Assembly: GCA_012970285.1 (NCBI GenBank)
Contig: JIBW01000002.1
Coordinates: 186,001 to 250,000, forward strand
Source of the DNA: Bacillaceae bacterium JMAK1
Lineage (GTDB): Bacteria; Bacillota; Bacilli; Bacillales; Marinococcaceae
Length of the DNA: 64,000 nucleotides
Direction of reading: 5' to 3'
Shown: piece by piece, positions 16,801 through 24,675 of the stretch
Position numbering within the stretch: position 1 is the stretch's first letter
How the letters are laid out: every line of letters begins with the position of its first letter
Notes under the pieces: model-generated
Seen by the model: the letters and a program-made list of their open reading frames with translations, nothing else
Database searches by the model: none
Told to the model about the DNA's origin: nothing
Made by a program: the position numbers and the translations under genes

Positions 16801-17010
16801 GAAGAACAAGCAGCGGACCGTGTTCATCGTTTTGGACAGACAAAACAAGTCGATATCGTACGACTCGTAACGACAGGAACCATTGAAGAGAAAATTGCGG
16901 CACTTCAACAAGATAAGAAATCATTGATTGACGATTTGATTCAACCTGGCGAGACGTTGATTCAATCGATGAACCCTGAGGAGCTCCATCAATTAATTGC
17001 TTTTAATTAA
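13852..17010 (+). CDS. SWIM zinc finger / SNF2-type helicase
   Basis: SNF2 proteins are ATP-driven double-stranded DNA translocases. The 1052-residue protein has a SWIM zinc finger (Cys67, Cys69, Cys79, His81: CTCPAYEAYPGLCKH), a long middle region, then a SNF2 motor: Walker A DDMGLGKT near residue 630, DEAQ box near 724, and the second lobe with LKAGGTGLNLTGG and DRVHRFGQTKQV. ATG 13852 follows AAAGGAAG. It resembles bacterial SNF2 proteins such as B. subtilis YwqA/YqhH, but I cannot assign an orthologue. The exact biological role is unknown. Confidence 0.88.
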   Translation: MIQSIDQFVQTFARPETIQRAKTYHRQGNVRKLLSDREGEWKAVVLGHEIYDVHFTIEHGIPKTYSCTCPAYEAYPGLCKHLIACLYEYEIRQTPAKEVRPKEQKGERDVNRLIDSFADLFEVEATAEKEELLIEYIVHVHPAKMFVGSGFVEVELKIGIDRTYVVFDLLKWLEALEEQRTYFFTKNFSFNPDEHKLTDEDQEKMDLLLTIVRMREDDVSFRGERRLFVPGPAFSSLLSNLNTIQLSLVIHQNTMQLEQVHLPDENNTPLQISVMKTDSGGMLLHWTNIETSYYFGSDYRAILTDDTLYFLSEEQNLVFVKFFHRMQREEGKLHIPHRLFEQFYSYVLMQLKKVAKVVIEPEVEQKIQQHDLKATLYVDEVDQQLHAKLQFSYGEHTFNPHEEQVTNADYYQIRDIKQENQVMAAIEQVPFTYNERGLTIRGEEEMAQFLLFDLNELAKSMDINVSENVQERIYTPTEMPTVEVNYNQQHDWLDINFQFSGLDEEESISLLKAMREKRSFVQLNNGQYVNLTRDELKNMSDVLDQLGREHVESTSVQAPLYHAFQLNEEAAVTISDKVSRCIQDIESPKDLDVSVPTNLDTIMRDYQKTGFQWMTALSKYGFGGILADDMGLGKTIQTIAYLAKQYEERQEGKSLIISPASLVYNWQREIERFAPQLDVVIIDGTKEERKKKLTQDAQLFITSYPLIQRDEELYAPVIFDHLVLDEAQHLKNEQAKTTKVVRSLRKRQAFALSGTPVENKKEELYSIFSIVMPELFGSKRKFSDLDNRAVHRRIKPFLLRRLKTEVLKELPEKQEIIQYTELSELQKQLYVTQVEQISSHLSRAVKENAFQEERFHILAGLTKLRQICCHPGLVMEEDHGRSGKLDFLLDYVEQGIASGKRMVIFSQFTSMLAIIKKRFDERQFGYHYLDGSTPVPDRLTLTQQFNEGEHSLFLISLKAGGTGLNLTGGDTVILYDLWWNPAVEEQAADRVHRFGQTKQVDIVRLVTTGTIEEKIAALQQDKKSLIDDLIQPGETLIQSMNPEELHQLIAFN

Positions 17011-17018
17011 TAGAATGA

Positions 17019-17160
17019 CCGCAAAGGAACATTGAATGGCAATGGTCAAATTAGTGGCACCAGCGTTTAGAAGAGGAGGACTCCGAGACGTAGGTGAGAA
17101 GAACGATAAGGGCTGGGCAAATTCCCAGTTTCAAATAAGCGGCTGTAGTGAAAATGAATG
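17019..17160 (+). ncRNA. Structured RNA resembling HEARO (IscB omega-RNA type)
   Basis: This gene-free stretch between the helicase and yclN is dense in complementary segments: TGACC/GGTCA with CATT/AATG inside; CGTTT/AGACG around GAAGAGGAGGACTCCG; CTGGG/CCCAG. It begins directly after ATGA (17015-17018), the reported insertion motif of HEARO RNAs, and the order ACCAGCGTTTAGAAG...GACTCCGAGACG...AGGTGAGAA resembles HEARO RNA as I recall it. No IscB gene follows. Identification is from memory and needs a covariance search; it could be another structured RNA. Confidence 0.4.
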
Positions 17161-17203
17161 ATCTAATATAAGCCATTGAACTAGGAGATTCATTCTATTG
17201 AGC
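17141..17203 (+). other. Possible 3'-end hairpin of the RNA element
   Basis: GGCT (17141-17144) pairs with AGCC near 17200, enclosing AATGAAT and ATTCATT arms. It could be the right end of the HEARO-like element or part of the same RNA. No ORF runs through it. Confidence 0.3.
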
Positions 17204-17205
17204 CT

Positions 17206-17241
17206 AAAGAACGTGAGATCAAGTGATCTCACGTTCTTTTT
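17206..17241 (+). terminator. Strong terminator before the yclN promoter
   Basis: AAAGAACGTGAGATCA (17206-17221) and TGATCTCACGTTCTTT (17224-17239) form a perfect 16-bp stem with a 2-base spacer and a T run. It ends any transcript of the helicase or RNA element before the iron operon. Confidence 0.88.
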
Positions 17242-17273
17242 AAGGTTAATTGAAAGTTTTTCTCAATTACTCA

Positions 17274-17301
17274 TTGACCTCATTTCAAAACATAGTATAA
17301 T
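17274..17301 (+). promoter_or_regulatory. Sigma-A promoter of yclNOPQ
   Basis: TTGACC (17274-17279), 16 bases, then TATAAT (17296-17301). Confidence 0.7.
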
Positions 17302-17317
17302 CAGAAGTGGCACTGTT

Positions 17318-17336
17318 GATAATGAATCTCATTTGC
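17318..17336 (+). promoter_or_regulatory. Fur box
   Basis: GATAATGAATCTCATTTGC matches the 19-base Fur consensus GATAATGATAATCATTATC at 14 positions and lies just downstream of the -10, overlapping the expected start of transcription. Iron repression of the siderophore uptake operon is expected. Confidence 0.7.
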
Positions 17337-17410
17337 AACAGCACTCAACCTTAGTGAAGAGCGAGGAGGGGCGATTAAAGTGCTGTAAGCCATTTTGATC
17401 AGACACCTTG

Positions 17411-18364
17411 ATGAAGATTAAGTACTTAGTACCTGCACTCATTTTACTATCGATCATTTCCTTGTTTGTCGGTGTGCAAGACTTGTCGATTTGGAACATA
17501 CACAATTTCACCGAAGAACAATGGGAAACATTATTAATTAGCCGATTACCAAGGCTTCTAGCGATTATTATCGTTGGTGTGAGCTTAAGTGTTGCTGGAC
17601 TGATTATGCAACAGCTGACACAGAACAAGTTCGTTTCACCAACAACTGCTGGGACGCTGGATTGGGCAAGGCTCGGAATTCTCGTCGCCATTATTGTGTT
17701 CGCTGGTGCGAGTACGATGGAGAGATTGTTCGTTGCATTTCTCTTTGCACTTGGCGGTACATTTTTGTTTATGAGAATACTGGAACGGATCCGTTATAAA
17801 AATGTCATTTTCGTACCACTCGTTGGTTTAATGCTCGGAAGTGTCGTTAACGCTGTAACGACGTTCTTTGCCTACCAGTACGACCTTATACAAAGTTTAA
17901 ATTCTTGGATGCAAGGAAGTTTTTCACTCGTATTACGCGGAAACTTTGAAATTCTTTACATTGGAATTCCTCTCGTTATCATTGCGTTTATTTTTGCAAA
18001 CCGCTTTACGGTTGCGGGTATGGGCAGGGATTTCTCACAAAGCTTAGGACTAAATTATAAGCAGATTATGAACATAGGCTTACTTATTGTCGCAGTTATT
18101 ACGGCGGCAGTTGTCGTTACAATTGGTTCAATACCATTTCTTGGACTTATTATTCCGAACATCGTTTCGATTATGAGAGGCGATAATCTACGAAACAGCT
18201 TGCCACATACGGCACTGTTTGGAGCGATCTTCTTACTTATATGCGACATTCTTGGCCGTGTGCTCATTTATCCATATGAGATTCCGATTGGTTTGATGGT
18301 CGGAGTGATTGGAAGCGCACTCTTCCTATTCTTGCTGTTAAGGAGAAAGTCGTATGCAACGTAA
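17411..18364 (+). CDS. yclN: Petrobactin-type siderophore ABC transporter permease YclN
   Basis: YclN is an inner-membrane subunit of the FecCD family that imports iron-siderophore. The 317-residue protein has about nine membrane segments and carries the YclN-specific segment NKFVSPTTAGTLDWARLG and the ATPase-contact segment GLIIPNIVS. Gene order (two permeases, ATPase, lipoprotein) and lengths match B. subtilis yclNOPQ, which transports petrobactin. ATG 17411 has a poor local binding site; the only strong GAGGAGGGG lies about 40 bases upstream, in front of a GTG-CTG-TAA triplet. The start is therefore less certain than the identity. Confidence 0.9.
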   Translation: MKIKYLVPALILLSIISLFVGVQDLSIWNIHNFTEEQWETLLISRLPRLLAIIIVGVSLSVAGLIMQQLTQNKFVSPTTAGTLDWARLGILVAIIVFAGASTMERLFVAFLFALGGTFLFMRILERIRYKNVIFVPLVGLMLGSVVNAVTTFFAYQYDLIQSLNSWMQGSFSLVLRGNFEILYIGIPLVIIAFIFANRFTVAGMGRDFSQSLGLNYKQIMNIGLLIVAVITAAVVVTIGSIPFLGLIIPNIVSIMRGDNLRNSLPHTALFGAIFLLICDILGRVLIYPYEIPIGLMVGVIGSALFLFLLLRRKSYAT

Positions 18365-19310
18365 GACGAAATGGATTTTCACTATACTCATCATATTGTC
18401 AATTAGTCTAATCGCGACGTTTTTATTTATCGGTTTAACGCCGACTGGATGGGATTATGCGTTACCAAGACGTGGTCGAAGTGTTGCGGCGATTATTATC
18501 GTCGGTTCAGCCATTGCATTTTCAACGTTAATCTTCCAGACGATCACGAATAATCGAATCTTAACACCGAGTATCATCGGTTTGGATTCTTTATATATGC
18601 TTATCCAAACAGCACTTGTGTTTTTCTTCGGTACACTTGGACTTGTCTTTTTCTCTCCAGAAGCGAACTTTTTAATGTCCATTGTATTTATGGTGCTGTT
18701 CGCATTACTATTGTACGCGTTGCTCTTTAGAGGAGAACAACAAAACATTTACTTCTTATTACTTGTAGGAATTGTATTTGGTACGTTATTTGGAAGTCTT
18801 TCAACGTTTATGCAAGTGCTCATTGATCCAAATGAGTTCCAATCGATTCAAAATCGGATGTTTGCAAGCTTTAGCAACATAAACGTTGATCTATTATGGT
18901 TATCAATTATCATACTGCTTCTAACGTTACTGTACGTATTTCCTTACTTGAAATATCTAGATACACTAGCACTCGGTCGTGATCATGCAGTGAATTTAGG
19001 GATTCCATATGACAAAGTGATTCGACGCTTTTTAGTCGTCATTGCAATTATGGTTTCTGTCTCAACAGCACTCGTAGGACCGATTATGTTCTTAGGATTA
19101 CTCGTCGTGAACGTGGCAAGAGAAATGCTGCCAACGTTTAGACACTCGACACTTGCAATTGGATCGATCCTTGTAAGCATTGTTGCACTCGTAGGTGGAA
19201 CATTACTCGTAGAACGTGTCTTTGCTTTTTCCGCCCCGTTAAGTGTGTTTATTAACTTTATCGGCGGCGCATACTTTATTTACTTACTTCTAAGGGGGAC
19301 GAAAAACTAA
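18354..19310 (+). CDS. yclO: Petrobactin-type siderophore ABC transporter permease YclO
   Basis: YclO is the partner permease of YclN in the FecCD family. The 318-residue protein has about nine membrane segments, with FSTLIFQTITNNRILTPSIIG near the N-terminus and GPIMFLGLLVVNVAREML near the C-terminus (ATPase docking). It starts 11 bases inside the end of yclN behind AAGGAGAAAG, and its stop overlaps the start of yclP (TAATG), so the three genes are translationally coupled. Confidence 0.9.
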   Translation: MQRKTKWIFTILIILSISLIATFLFIGLTPTGWDYALPRRGRSVAAIIIVGSAIAFSTLIFQTITNNRILTPSIIGLDSLYMLIQTALVFFFGTLGLVFFSPEANFLMSIVFMVLFALLLYALLFRGEQQNIYFLLLVGIVFGTLFGSLSTFMQVLIDPNEFQSIQNRMFASFSNINVDLLWLSIIILLLTLLYVFPYLKYLDTLALGRDHAVNLGIPYDKVIRRFLVVIAIMVSVSTALVGPIMFLGLLVVNVAREMLPTFRHSTLAIGSILVSIVALVGGTLLVERVFAFSAPLSVFINFIGGAYFIYLLLRGTKN

Positions 19311-20122
19311 TGGCTCTTAACATGTTAGAACGTCAAAAGTCAGAACTCGAAACGGGCGATATAGCCCTTGAGGTGAAAAACGTCTCAAAATCATTTGATG
19401 GAAAAAAAGTAGTAAAAGATGTATCCGTAGGCGTTAGAAAAGGTTCAATTACGTCTTTTATCGGACCAAACGGCGCTGGAAAAAGTACGCTCATCTCAAT
19501 GATGAGTCGATTAATGGGTCACGATTCAGGTGAAGTACTTATCGAAGGAAAACCAATTAAAAGTTACAAAAGTGATGAGCTTGCGAAAAAAGTTTCGATT
19601 TTAAAGCAAGCCAACAACATTAATATTCGCTTAACGGTACGCGAGCTCGTTAGTTTTGGGCGATTCCCCCATTCTCGTAATCGCTTATCGAAAGCAGATT
19701 GGGGATTTGTTGAGAACGCCATTGATTATATGGAGCTGCGGGACATGCAAGACAAATACTTAGATCAACTAAGTGGTGGTCAAAAGCAGCGAGCGTTTAT
19801 TGCAATGGTTCTCGCTCAAGACACCGATTACATCATTTTAGATGAGCCGTTAAATAACCTTGATATGAAGCATTCCGTTTCAATTATGAAGACGTTACGC
19901 AAGCTTTGTGATGATTTGGGGAAAACAATTCTCATTGTTGTACACGACATTAACTTTGCTTCTTGTTATTCGGATGACATTATCGCGATGAAAGATGGCG
20001 AGTTAGCGGCACAAGGGCACTGTCATGAGATTATTAACCCAACAACATTAAAGAAAATTTATGACATGGACATTGGAATCGAAGAAGTAAATTGCAACAA
20101 GATCTGTGTGTACTTTACGTAA
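19310..20122 (+). CDS. yclP: Petrobactin-type siderophore ABC transporter ATPase YclP
   Basis: YclP energises iron-siderophore import. The 270-residue protein has Walker [11 protein letters not shown]-loop ILKQANNINIRLTVRELVSFG, signature LSGGQKQR and Walker B YIILDEPLNNLDMKH, all as in YclP. Compared with the 252-residue B. subtilis protein it has about 17 extra N-terminal residues (MALNMLERQKSELETGDIA) if the first ATG is used. The lipoprotein gene follows after 118 bases. Confidence 0.9.
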   Translation: MALNMLERQKSELETGDIALEVKNVSKSFDGKKVVKDVSVGVRKGSITSFIGPNGAGKSTLISMMSRLMGHDSGEVLIEGKPIKSYKSDELAKKVSILKQANNINIRLTVRELVSFGRFPHSRNRLSKADWGFVENAIDYMELRDMQDKYLDQLSGGQKQRAFIAMVLAQDTDYIILDEPLNNLDMKHSVSIMKTLRKLCDDLGKTILIVVHDINFASCYSDDIIAMKDGELAAQGHCHEIINPTTLKKIYDMDIGIEEVNCNKICVYFT

Positions 20123-20240
20123 CTAAAACGATCAACTTGTAGGGGGTGGGGCCTGGGGCGCTCGTTGAATCATATATGCCACAATAGGTCTTACGATAAA
20201 TGGGGAAATATCGTACGTAGAAAAAGGGAGATAATTAACG

Positions 20241-21263
20241 ATGAAAAAGTTTTATGTATCTGTAGTATCGGTTGCAATGCTAACTGCACTTGCTGCTTGT
20301 GGAGCTGACGAAGAGCAAAACGAAGGAGCAGAAACAGGTGCTGACGAAGGCACTGAAGAAACAGTTGACGAAGATGATGATGCTGCTGACGCTGAAGGCG
20401 ACGATGCTGCAAGTGGAGAAGTAACAATTGAGCACGATCTTGGCGAAACAACAGTGCCAGTAAATCCAGAAACAGTCGTTTCATTTGATTTCGCACTTAC
20501 AGATTCAATCCGTGCACTAGACGGTAACGTGTCAGGAATTCCTCAAGCGAATAACGTGCCGGGATACTTATCAGAATTTGAAGGCTCTGTAGAAGACGTG
20601 GGAAGTCTTTTTGAACCGAACTTTGAATTAATTAATGAAATGCAACCTGACGTTATTTTCATTTCAGGTCGTGCTTCTGAAAGTTACGATGAACTAAGTG
20701 AAATTGCTCCAACGGTATTCCTTGCTGTAGACAACGAAAACTACATGGAATCATTTGAATCAAACATGAACGTACTTGGTGAGATCTTTGATGCTCAAGA
20801 TGAAGTTGATACGCAGCTATCTGAAATCAACGACATGATCGCAGGCATTAACGAACGTGCTGAAGAAAGTGAGCAAGATGCGTTAATTCTTTCAGCAGAT
20901 GAAGGTGCAGCAAGTGCATACGGCATCGGTTCACGTTTTGGTTTTATTCATGATGTGTTAGGAATTCCAGCAGCTGATACTGAAATTAGTGCTGAAAGCC
21001 ACGGAGAGAATGTGTCATTTGAGTACATTGCAGATGTTGAGCCAGATTACATCTTTATTTTAGACCGCGGCGCAACGGTTGGAAGTGACGCTGAAGCTAG
21101 TGCTACAGAAGTCATTAACAACGAACTTGTAGAACGTACACCAGCTCATCAAAACGATAACATCGTTGAACTTGATGGTGACTACTGGTATCTAAGCGGT
21201 GGAGGACTTGAGTCTGTTAGAGGCATGATTGAGAACATCGAAGCAGGATACGAGGCAGAGTAA
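20241..21263 (+). CDS. yclQ: Petrobactin-type siderophore-binding lipoprotein YclQ
   Basis: YclQ binds the ferric siderophore outside the membrane. The 340-residue lipoprotein has lipobox LAAC, then a highly acidic spacer of about 40 residues made mostly of Asp, Glu, Ala and Gly, then a helical-backbone binding domain (PETVVSFDFALTDSIRAL, then DVIFISGRAS). It is longer than B. subtilis YclQ (about 317) mainly through this spacer. RBS AAAGGGAG is present. The 118-base gap from yclP shows no terminator, so it belongs to the same operon. Confidence 0.92.
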   Translation: MKKFYVSVVSVAMLTALAACGADEEQNEGAETGADEGTEETVDEDDDAADAEGDDAASGEVTIEHDLGETTVPVNPETVVSFDFALTDSIRALDGNVSGIPQANNVPGYLSEFEGSVEDVGSLFEPNFELINEMQPDVIFISGRASESYDELSEIAPTVFLAVDNENYMESFESNMNVLGEIFDAQDEVDTQLSEINDMIAGINERAEESEQDALILSADEGAASAYGIGSRFGFIHDVLGIPAADTEISAESHGENVSFEYIADVEPDYIFILDRGATVGSDAEASATEVINNELVERTPAHQNDNIVELDGDYWYLSGGGLESVRGMIENIEAGYEAE

Positions 21264-21268
21264 TGAAA

Positions 21269-21298
21269 AACGACCGGGAGACCGGTCGTTTTTTTTTT
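21269..21298. terminator. Terminator of yclNOPQ
   Basis: AACGACCGG (21269-21277), loop GAGA, CCGGTCGTT (21282-21290) and eight T. The tail touches the stop codon of the convergent SDR gene. Confidence 0.9.
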
Positions 21299-22160
21299 AT
21301 GAGGACATAAAGTCGCCGCCGTTTACGTGAATCGTTTGACCAGTCACGTAAGATGCATCATTTGATGCTAAGTACACGTATGCCCCAGCCAATTCTTCAG
21401 GTTGCCCCGCCCGTTTCATCGGTGTATTTGCACCAAATTGAGAGACCTTCTGGGCGTCAAAAGAAGAAGGGATGAGTGGTGTCCAAATCGGACCAGGAGC
21501 GACCGTATTCACACGTATTCCGTCTGTGACGAGTGACTTTGCCATACTTCTTGCAAATGCAGTGATTGCCCCTTTCGTACTCGAATAATCAATCAGCGTC
21601 TCATTGCCGACGTGCCCCGTAATTGAGGACGTACAAATGATTGAATCTCCTTCACTCAAGTGTGGCAAAACGGCTTTCGTCATGTGAATATAAGAAAACA
21701 CGTTCGTTTCAAATGTTAATTGCAGTTGTTCATCAGTAATGTCTAATAAGGAGTTCTGTGGGTATTGTACTGCGCAGTTATTGACGAGAATATTGATTTT
21801 CCCTAACGCTTCAATCGTGGATTGAACGGCTTTTTGGCATTCTGTCGATTGCTTTAAATCACCATGATACAAAAAACATCGTTTCCCTGTTTGCTCGACA
21901 AGTGACTTTGTTTCTTTTGCATCATCATGTTCATCATAATAAACGATCGCAACATCAGCACCTTCATTTGCAAACGCAATCGCGACGCTTCTACCAATCC
22001 CGCTATCACCACCAGTAATAAGAGCAACTTGGTCATGTAGTTTACCGCGCACAGTTGTCGAGGGTTGTGTGTGTATCGGCAACGGATCCATAGCGCTTTC
22101 GATTCCTGGTTGTTTTGGTTGCGTTTGTGGTATAAATCCACCTGTGGGATAATTTTTCAA
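21297..22160 (-). CDS. Short-chain dehydrogenase/reductase (YhdF/YhxC-like)
   Basis: This is an NAD(P)-dependent oxidoreductase of the long-N-terminus SDR group that includes the Bacillus general stress proteins YdaD (GSP39), YhdF and YhxC. The 287-residue form has the Rossmann motif TGGDSGIGR, catalytic YSSTKGA and NVNGGDF-like end (HVNGGDFM). The start is TTG at 22160 (MKNYPTGGF), because GAGGAGG lies 8 bases before it; the in-frame ATG 45 bases upstream would put this site inside the gene. The substrate is unknown. Confidence 0.85.
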   Translation of the reverse strand: MKNYPTGGFIPQTQPKQPGIESAMDPLPIHTQPSTTVRGKLHDQVALITGGDSGIGRSVAIAFANEGADVAIVYYDEHDDAKETKSLVEQTGKRCFLYHGDLKQSTECQKAVQSTIEALGKINILVNNCAVQYPQNSLLDITDEQLQLTFETNVFSYIHMTKAVLPHLSEGDSIICTSSITGHVGNETLIDYSSTKGAITAFARSMAKSLVTDGIRVNTVAPGPIWTPLIPSSFDAQKVSQFGANTPMKRAGQPEELAGAYVYLASNDASYVTGQTIHVNGGDFMSS

Positions 22161-22256
22161 AAGTTCAACCTCCTCATAATCGAGTTTCCCACGTAGTATC
22201 ACCATTCAATCGAATTCTATTTTTGTGGTAGAATGGAGAGTGAAAGGGAGTCGGAA

Positions 22257-24134
22257 ATGAGCGTATTAATAGCAGATCAACTGACGAAGACGTTTGGTGA
22301 GAAAAGTTTGCTGAACAAAGTTTCGTTTACGATAGAAAATACGAGTAGAATTGGCATTATTGGTGCGAATGGTACAGGCAAATCTACTTTATTAAAAACG
22401 ATTACTAAACAAGAAGATTTAGAGCATGGTTCGTTTACGCATGCGAAAAATTTTCGCATTCAATACGTAGAGCAAGAACCGCAATTCGATGAACAACTGA
22501 CGATTTTAGAAACGGTTTTTCAAGGGCCTTCTGAAGTGATGACCGTACTCCATGATTACGATCGGGCATTAAAGCAGTTTGAGAATGATCCTTCTTCATC
22601 GACAAATGAAAATCGTTTGTTTAAAATGCAAGCAGAGATGGATCGATTAAATGCATGGGAAGCAGATACGAAAGCGAAAACAATCCTTTCTAAGCTCGGG
22701 ATAAAAGATACAAATCAAAAGATTAGTAAGTTGTCTGGAGGTCAAAAGAAAAGAGTAGCCTTAGCTCGTGCTCTTATTGATCGTGCGGATCTTTTAATTC
22801 TTGATGAGCCGACAAACCACTTGGATTCAACATCAATTGCATGGTTGGAGTCGTTTATTACGCAATACAACGGTGCATTAATGATGGTGACTCATGATCG
22901 TTATTTCTTAAATCGCGTGACGAATACGATTTTTGAATTAGACCATGGCAACCTTTATCAGTATGACGGTAACTATGAAACGTACTTAGCAGAAAAGGCG
23001 AGACGGGAAGAAGAAGCACTTAAAGCCGAAGATCGTCGTCAAAATATACTAAGACGAGAATTGGAATGGTTGCATCGTGGTGCAAAAGCGAGAACGACGA
23101 AGCAGAAAGCACGAATCGATCGTGTGCACGACTTGAAAGAACAGAAACAAGAGCAATCAACGGATACGCTATCGTTCGTTTCAGATCAAGCAAGGCTAGG
23201 AAAGAAAGTAATTGAAGCTTTCTCTGTCTCGAAGCGGTATGAAAATGAGCAGTGGTTATTTCAACATGTGGACGAACGGGTCGATCGTGGAGAAAGAATC
23301 GGGATTACAGGAGAGAACGGCACTGGAAAGACAACCTTTCTTAATCTCTTAGCCAAACGCATCCAGCCTGATGAGGGCACGGTTGAACATGGTGAAACGG
23401 TGCGAATCGGATACTTTACTCAAGGTGAAACGGAAATCAACGATGAATTACGTGTCCTGGAGTATATTCGTGAAGGTGCATCGGTCATCAAAACGAAAGA
23501 TGGCACAACGATTACTGCTGAACAAATGCTCGAACGTTTTCTGTTCCCAAGAAGTGTACAATGGTCATACGTTCAACGCCTTTCTGGTGGAGAGCGTCGA
23601 CGCCTCTATTTGCTTAGAATTTTAATGGAAGAACCGAACGTGTTGTTTTTGGATGAGCCAACGAATAACTTGGATATCCCAACACTTCGATTGTTGGAAG
23701 AATATCTCGTTGATTTCCCCGGTTCGGTCGTTACCGTTTCTCATGATCGTTATTTTCTTGATCGTATTGCAGATCGTTTGTTGATTTTCCAACAAGATGA
23801 GCCAATTTTACGGTTTGTAGGTTACTTTGAAGACTATTGGCAATCAAAAGAGGAAAAGCCAGCGAAAGTAAAAGCGAAAAATGACTCTCAACCAAAGCCG
23901 GCAAAATCACGTAAAAAGCTATCGTACAAAGATCAACAAGATTGGAACACAATCGAAGAGCGCATTGACATTCTAGAGCAAAAAAAGGCAGAATTAGAAG
24001 AGACCATGGCATATGCAGGTAGCGACTCCGGTCAATTGCAAGATTTGATGCAACAAGTAAAAGCGATTGAAGACGAAGTTGACCAACTCATGGAACGTTG
24101 GTCGTACCTTGCAGAACTCATGGAAGAATCATAA
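22257..24134 (+). CDS. yfmR: ABC-F ATPase YfmR (Uup-like ribosome-associated factor)
   Basis: ABC-F proteins bind the ribosomal E site; YfmR/Uup type proteins help resolve stalled or problematic elongation. The 625-residue protein has two nucleotide-binding domains (GANGTGKST...LSGGQKKR...LLILDEPTNHLD, and GENGTGKTT...LSGGERRR...VLFLDEPTNNLD), a linker and a C-terminal coiled coil of about 70 residues after a Lys/Pro-rich stretch, which distinguishes YfmR/Uup from EttA or antibiotic-resistance types. No membrane segments. ATG 22257 follows AAAGGGAG. The cyclophilin gene starts 18 bases downstream. Confidence 0.9.
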   Translation: MSVLIADQLTKTFGEKSLLNKVSFTIENTSRIGIIGANGTGKSTLLKTITKQEDLEHGSFTHAKNFRIQYVEQEPQFDEQLTILETVFQGPSEVMTVLHDYDRALKQFENDPSSSTNENRLFKMQAEMDRLNAWEADTKAKTILSKLGIKDTNQKISKLSGGQKKRVALARALIDRADLLILDEPTNHLDSTSIAWLESFITQYNGALMMVTHDRYFLNRVTNTIFELDHGNLYQYDGNYETYLAEKARREEEALKAEDRRQNILRRELEWLHRGAKARTTKQKARIDRVHDLKEQKQEQSTDTLSFVSDQARLGKKVIEAFSVSKRYENEQWLFQHVDERVDRGERIGITGENGTGKTTFLNLLAKRIQPDEGTVEHGETVRIGYFTQGETEINDELRVLEYIREGASVIKTKDGTTITAEQMLERFLFPRSVQWSYVQRLSGGERRRLYLLRILMEEPNVLFLDEPTNNLDIPTLRLLEEYLVDFPGSVVTVSHDRYFLDRIADRLLIFQQDEPILRFVGYFEDYWQSKEEKPAKVKAKNDSQPKPAKSRKKLSYKDQQDWNTIEERIDILEQKKAELEETMAYAGSDSGQLQDLMQQVKAIEDEVDQLMERWSYLAELMEES

Positions 24135-24152
24135 TTAATGGAGGCACAAACA

Positions 24153-24590
24153 ATGGCGAAAAAAGGATACATTGAAATGGAGAATGGCAACAAAATTGAA
24201 ATGGAGTTTTACCCAGATGCAGCGCCAAACACGGTTGCTAACTTTGAAAACTTGGCAAACAGCGAGTTTTATAATGGTGTGACGTTCCACCGCGTTATTC
24301 CTGGTTTTGTAGCACAAGGCGGGGACCCTACAGGAACAGGCGCTGGTGGTAGCGGAACAACAATCAAGTGTGAAACAGAAGGAAACTCACATAAACATGT
24401 TGCAGGTGCCCTTTCAATGGCTCATGCAGGAAAAGACACAGGTTCATCACAGTTTTTCCTCGTTCATGAATCACAACCTCACCTTGATGGTGTACACACG
24501 GTTTTCGGACAAGTAACGAGCGGAATGGACGAAGTATTAGCGATTAAGCCAGGAGACAAAATGAAAGAAGTAAAAGTTTTTAACGACTAA
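24153..24590 (+). CDS. ppiB: Cyclophilin-type peptidyl-prolyl cis-trans isomerase
   Basis: The enzyme isomerises Xaa-Pro bonds during protein folding in the cytoplasm. The 145-residue protein holds the cyclophilin core: [32 protein letters not shown] (catalytic Arg in FHRV), [10 protein letters not shown] and [15 protein letters not shown] 24153 follows GGAGGCAC; the ATG at 24138 is part of this binding site (ATGGAGG) and is rejected. No signal peptide. It probably shares a transcript with yfmR. Confidence 0.93.
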   Translation: MAKKGYIEMENGNKIEMEFYPDAAPNTVANFENLANSEFYNGVTFHRVIPGFVAQGGDPTGTGAGGSGTTIKCETEGNSHKHVAGALSMAHAGKDTGSSQFFLVHESQPHLDGVHTVFGQVTSGMDEVLAIKPGDKMKEVKVFND

Positions 24591-24593
24591 TTC

Positions 24594-24617
24594 AAAAGCC
24601 CTTCGGGGCTTTTTTTA
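24594..24617 (+). terminator. Terminator of ppiB
   Basis: AAGCCC, loop TTCG, GGGCTT and a T run. Confidence 0.88.
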
Positions 24618-24675
24618 CTTGAAATTAATCCGTGGAACGTGTTATGTTTGAATGAAAAAACTAGGAGGAGATTCC

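Noticed and set aside
17080-17200. Resemblance to a cobalamin riboswitch (AGGTGAGAA, AAGCCATTG)
   Set aside because: The required central block (GCRGDCCCGC-type) is missing and the segment ends at a terminator before the next gene's own promoter.
20300-20420. Repetitive GAAGAC-type DNA in lipoprotein genes as tandem repeats
   Set aside because: They are codon repeats of an acidic spacer in-frame with the genes, not a DNA repeat element.
20191-20496. Minus-strand Leu/Arg/Gln-rich frame
   Set aside because: It arises from the antisense of the acidic codon-repeat spacer of yclQ.
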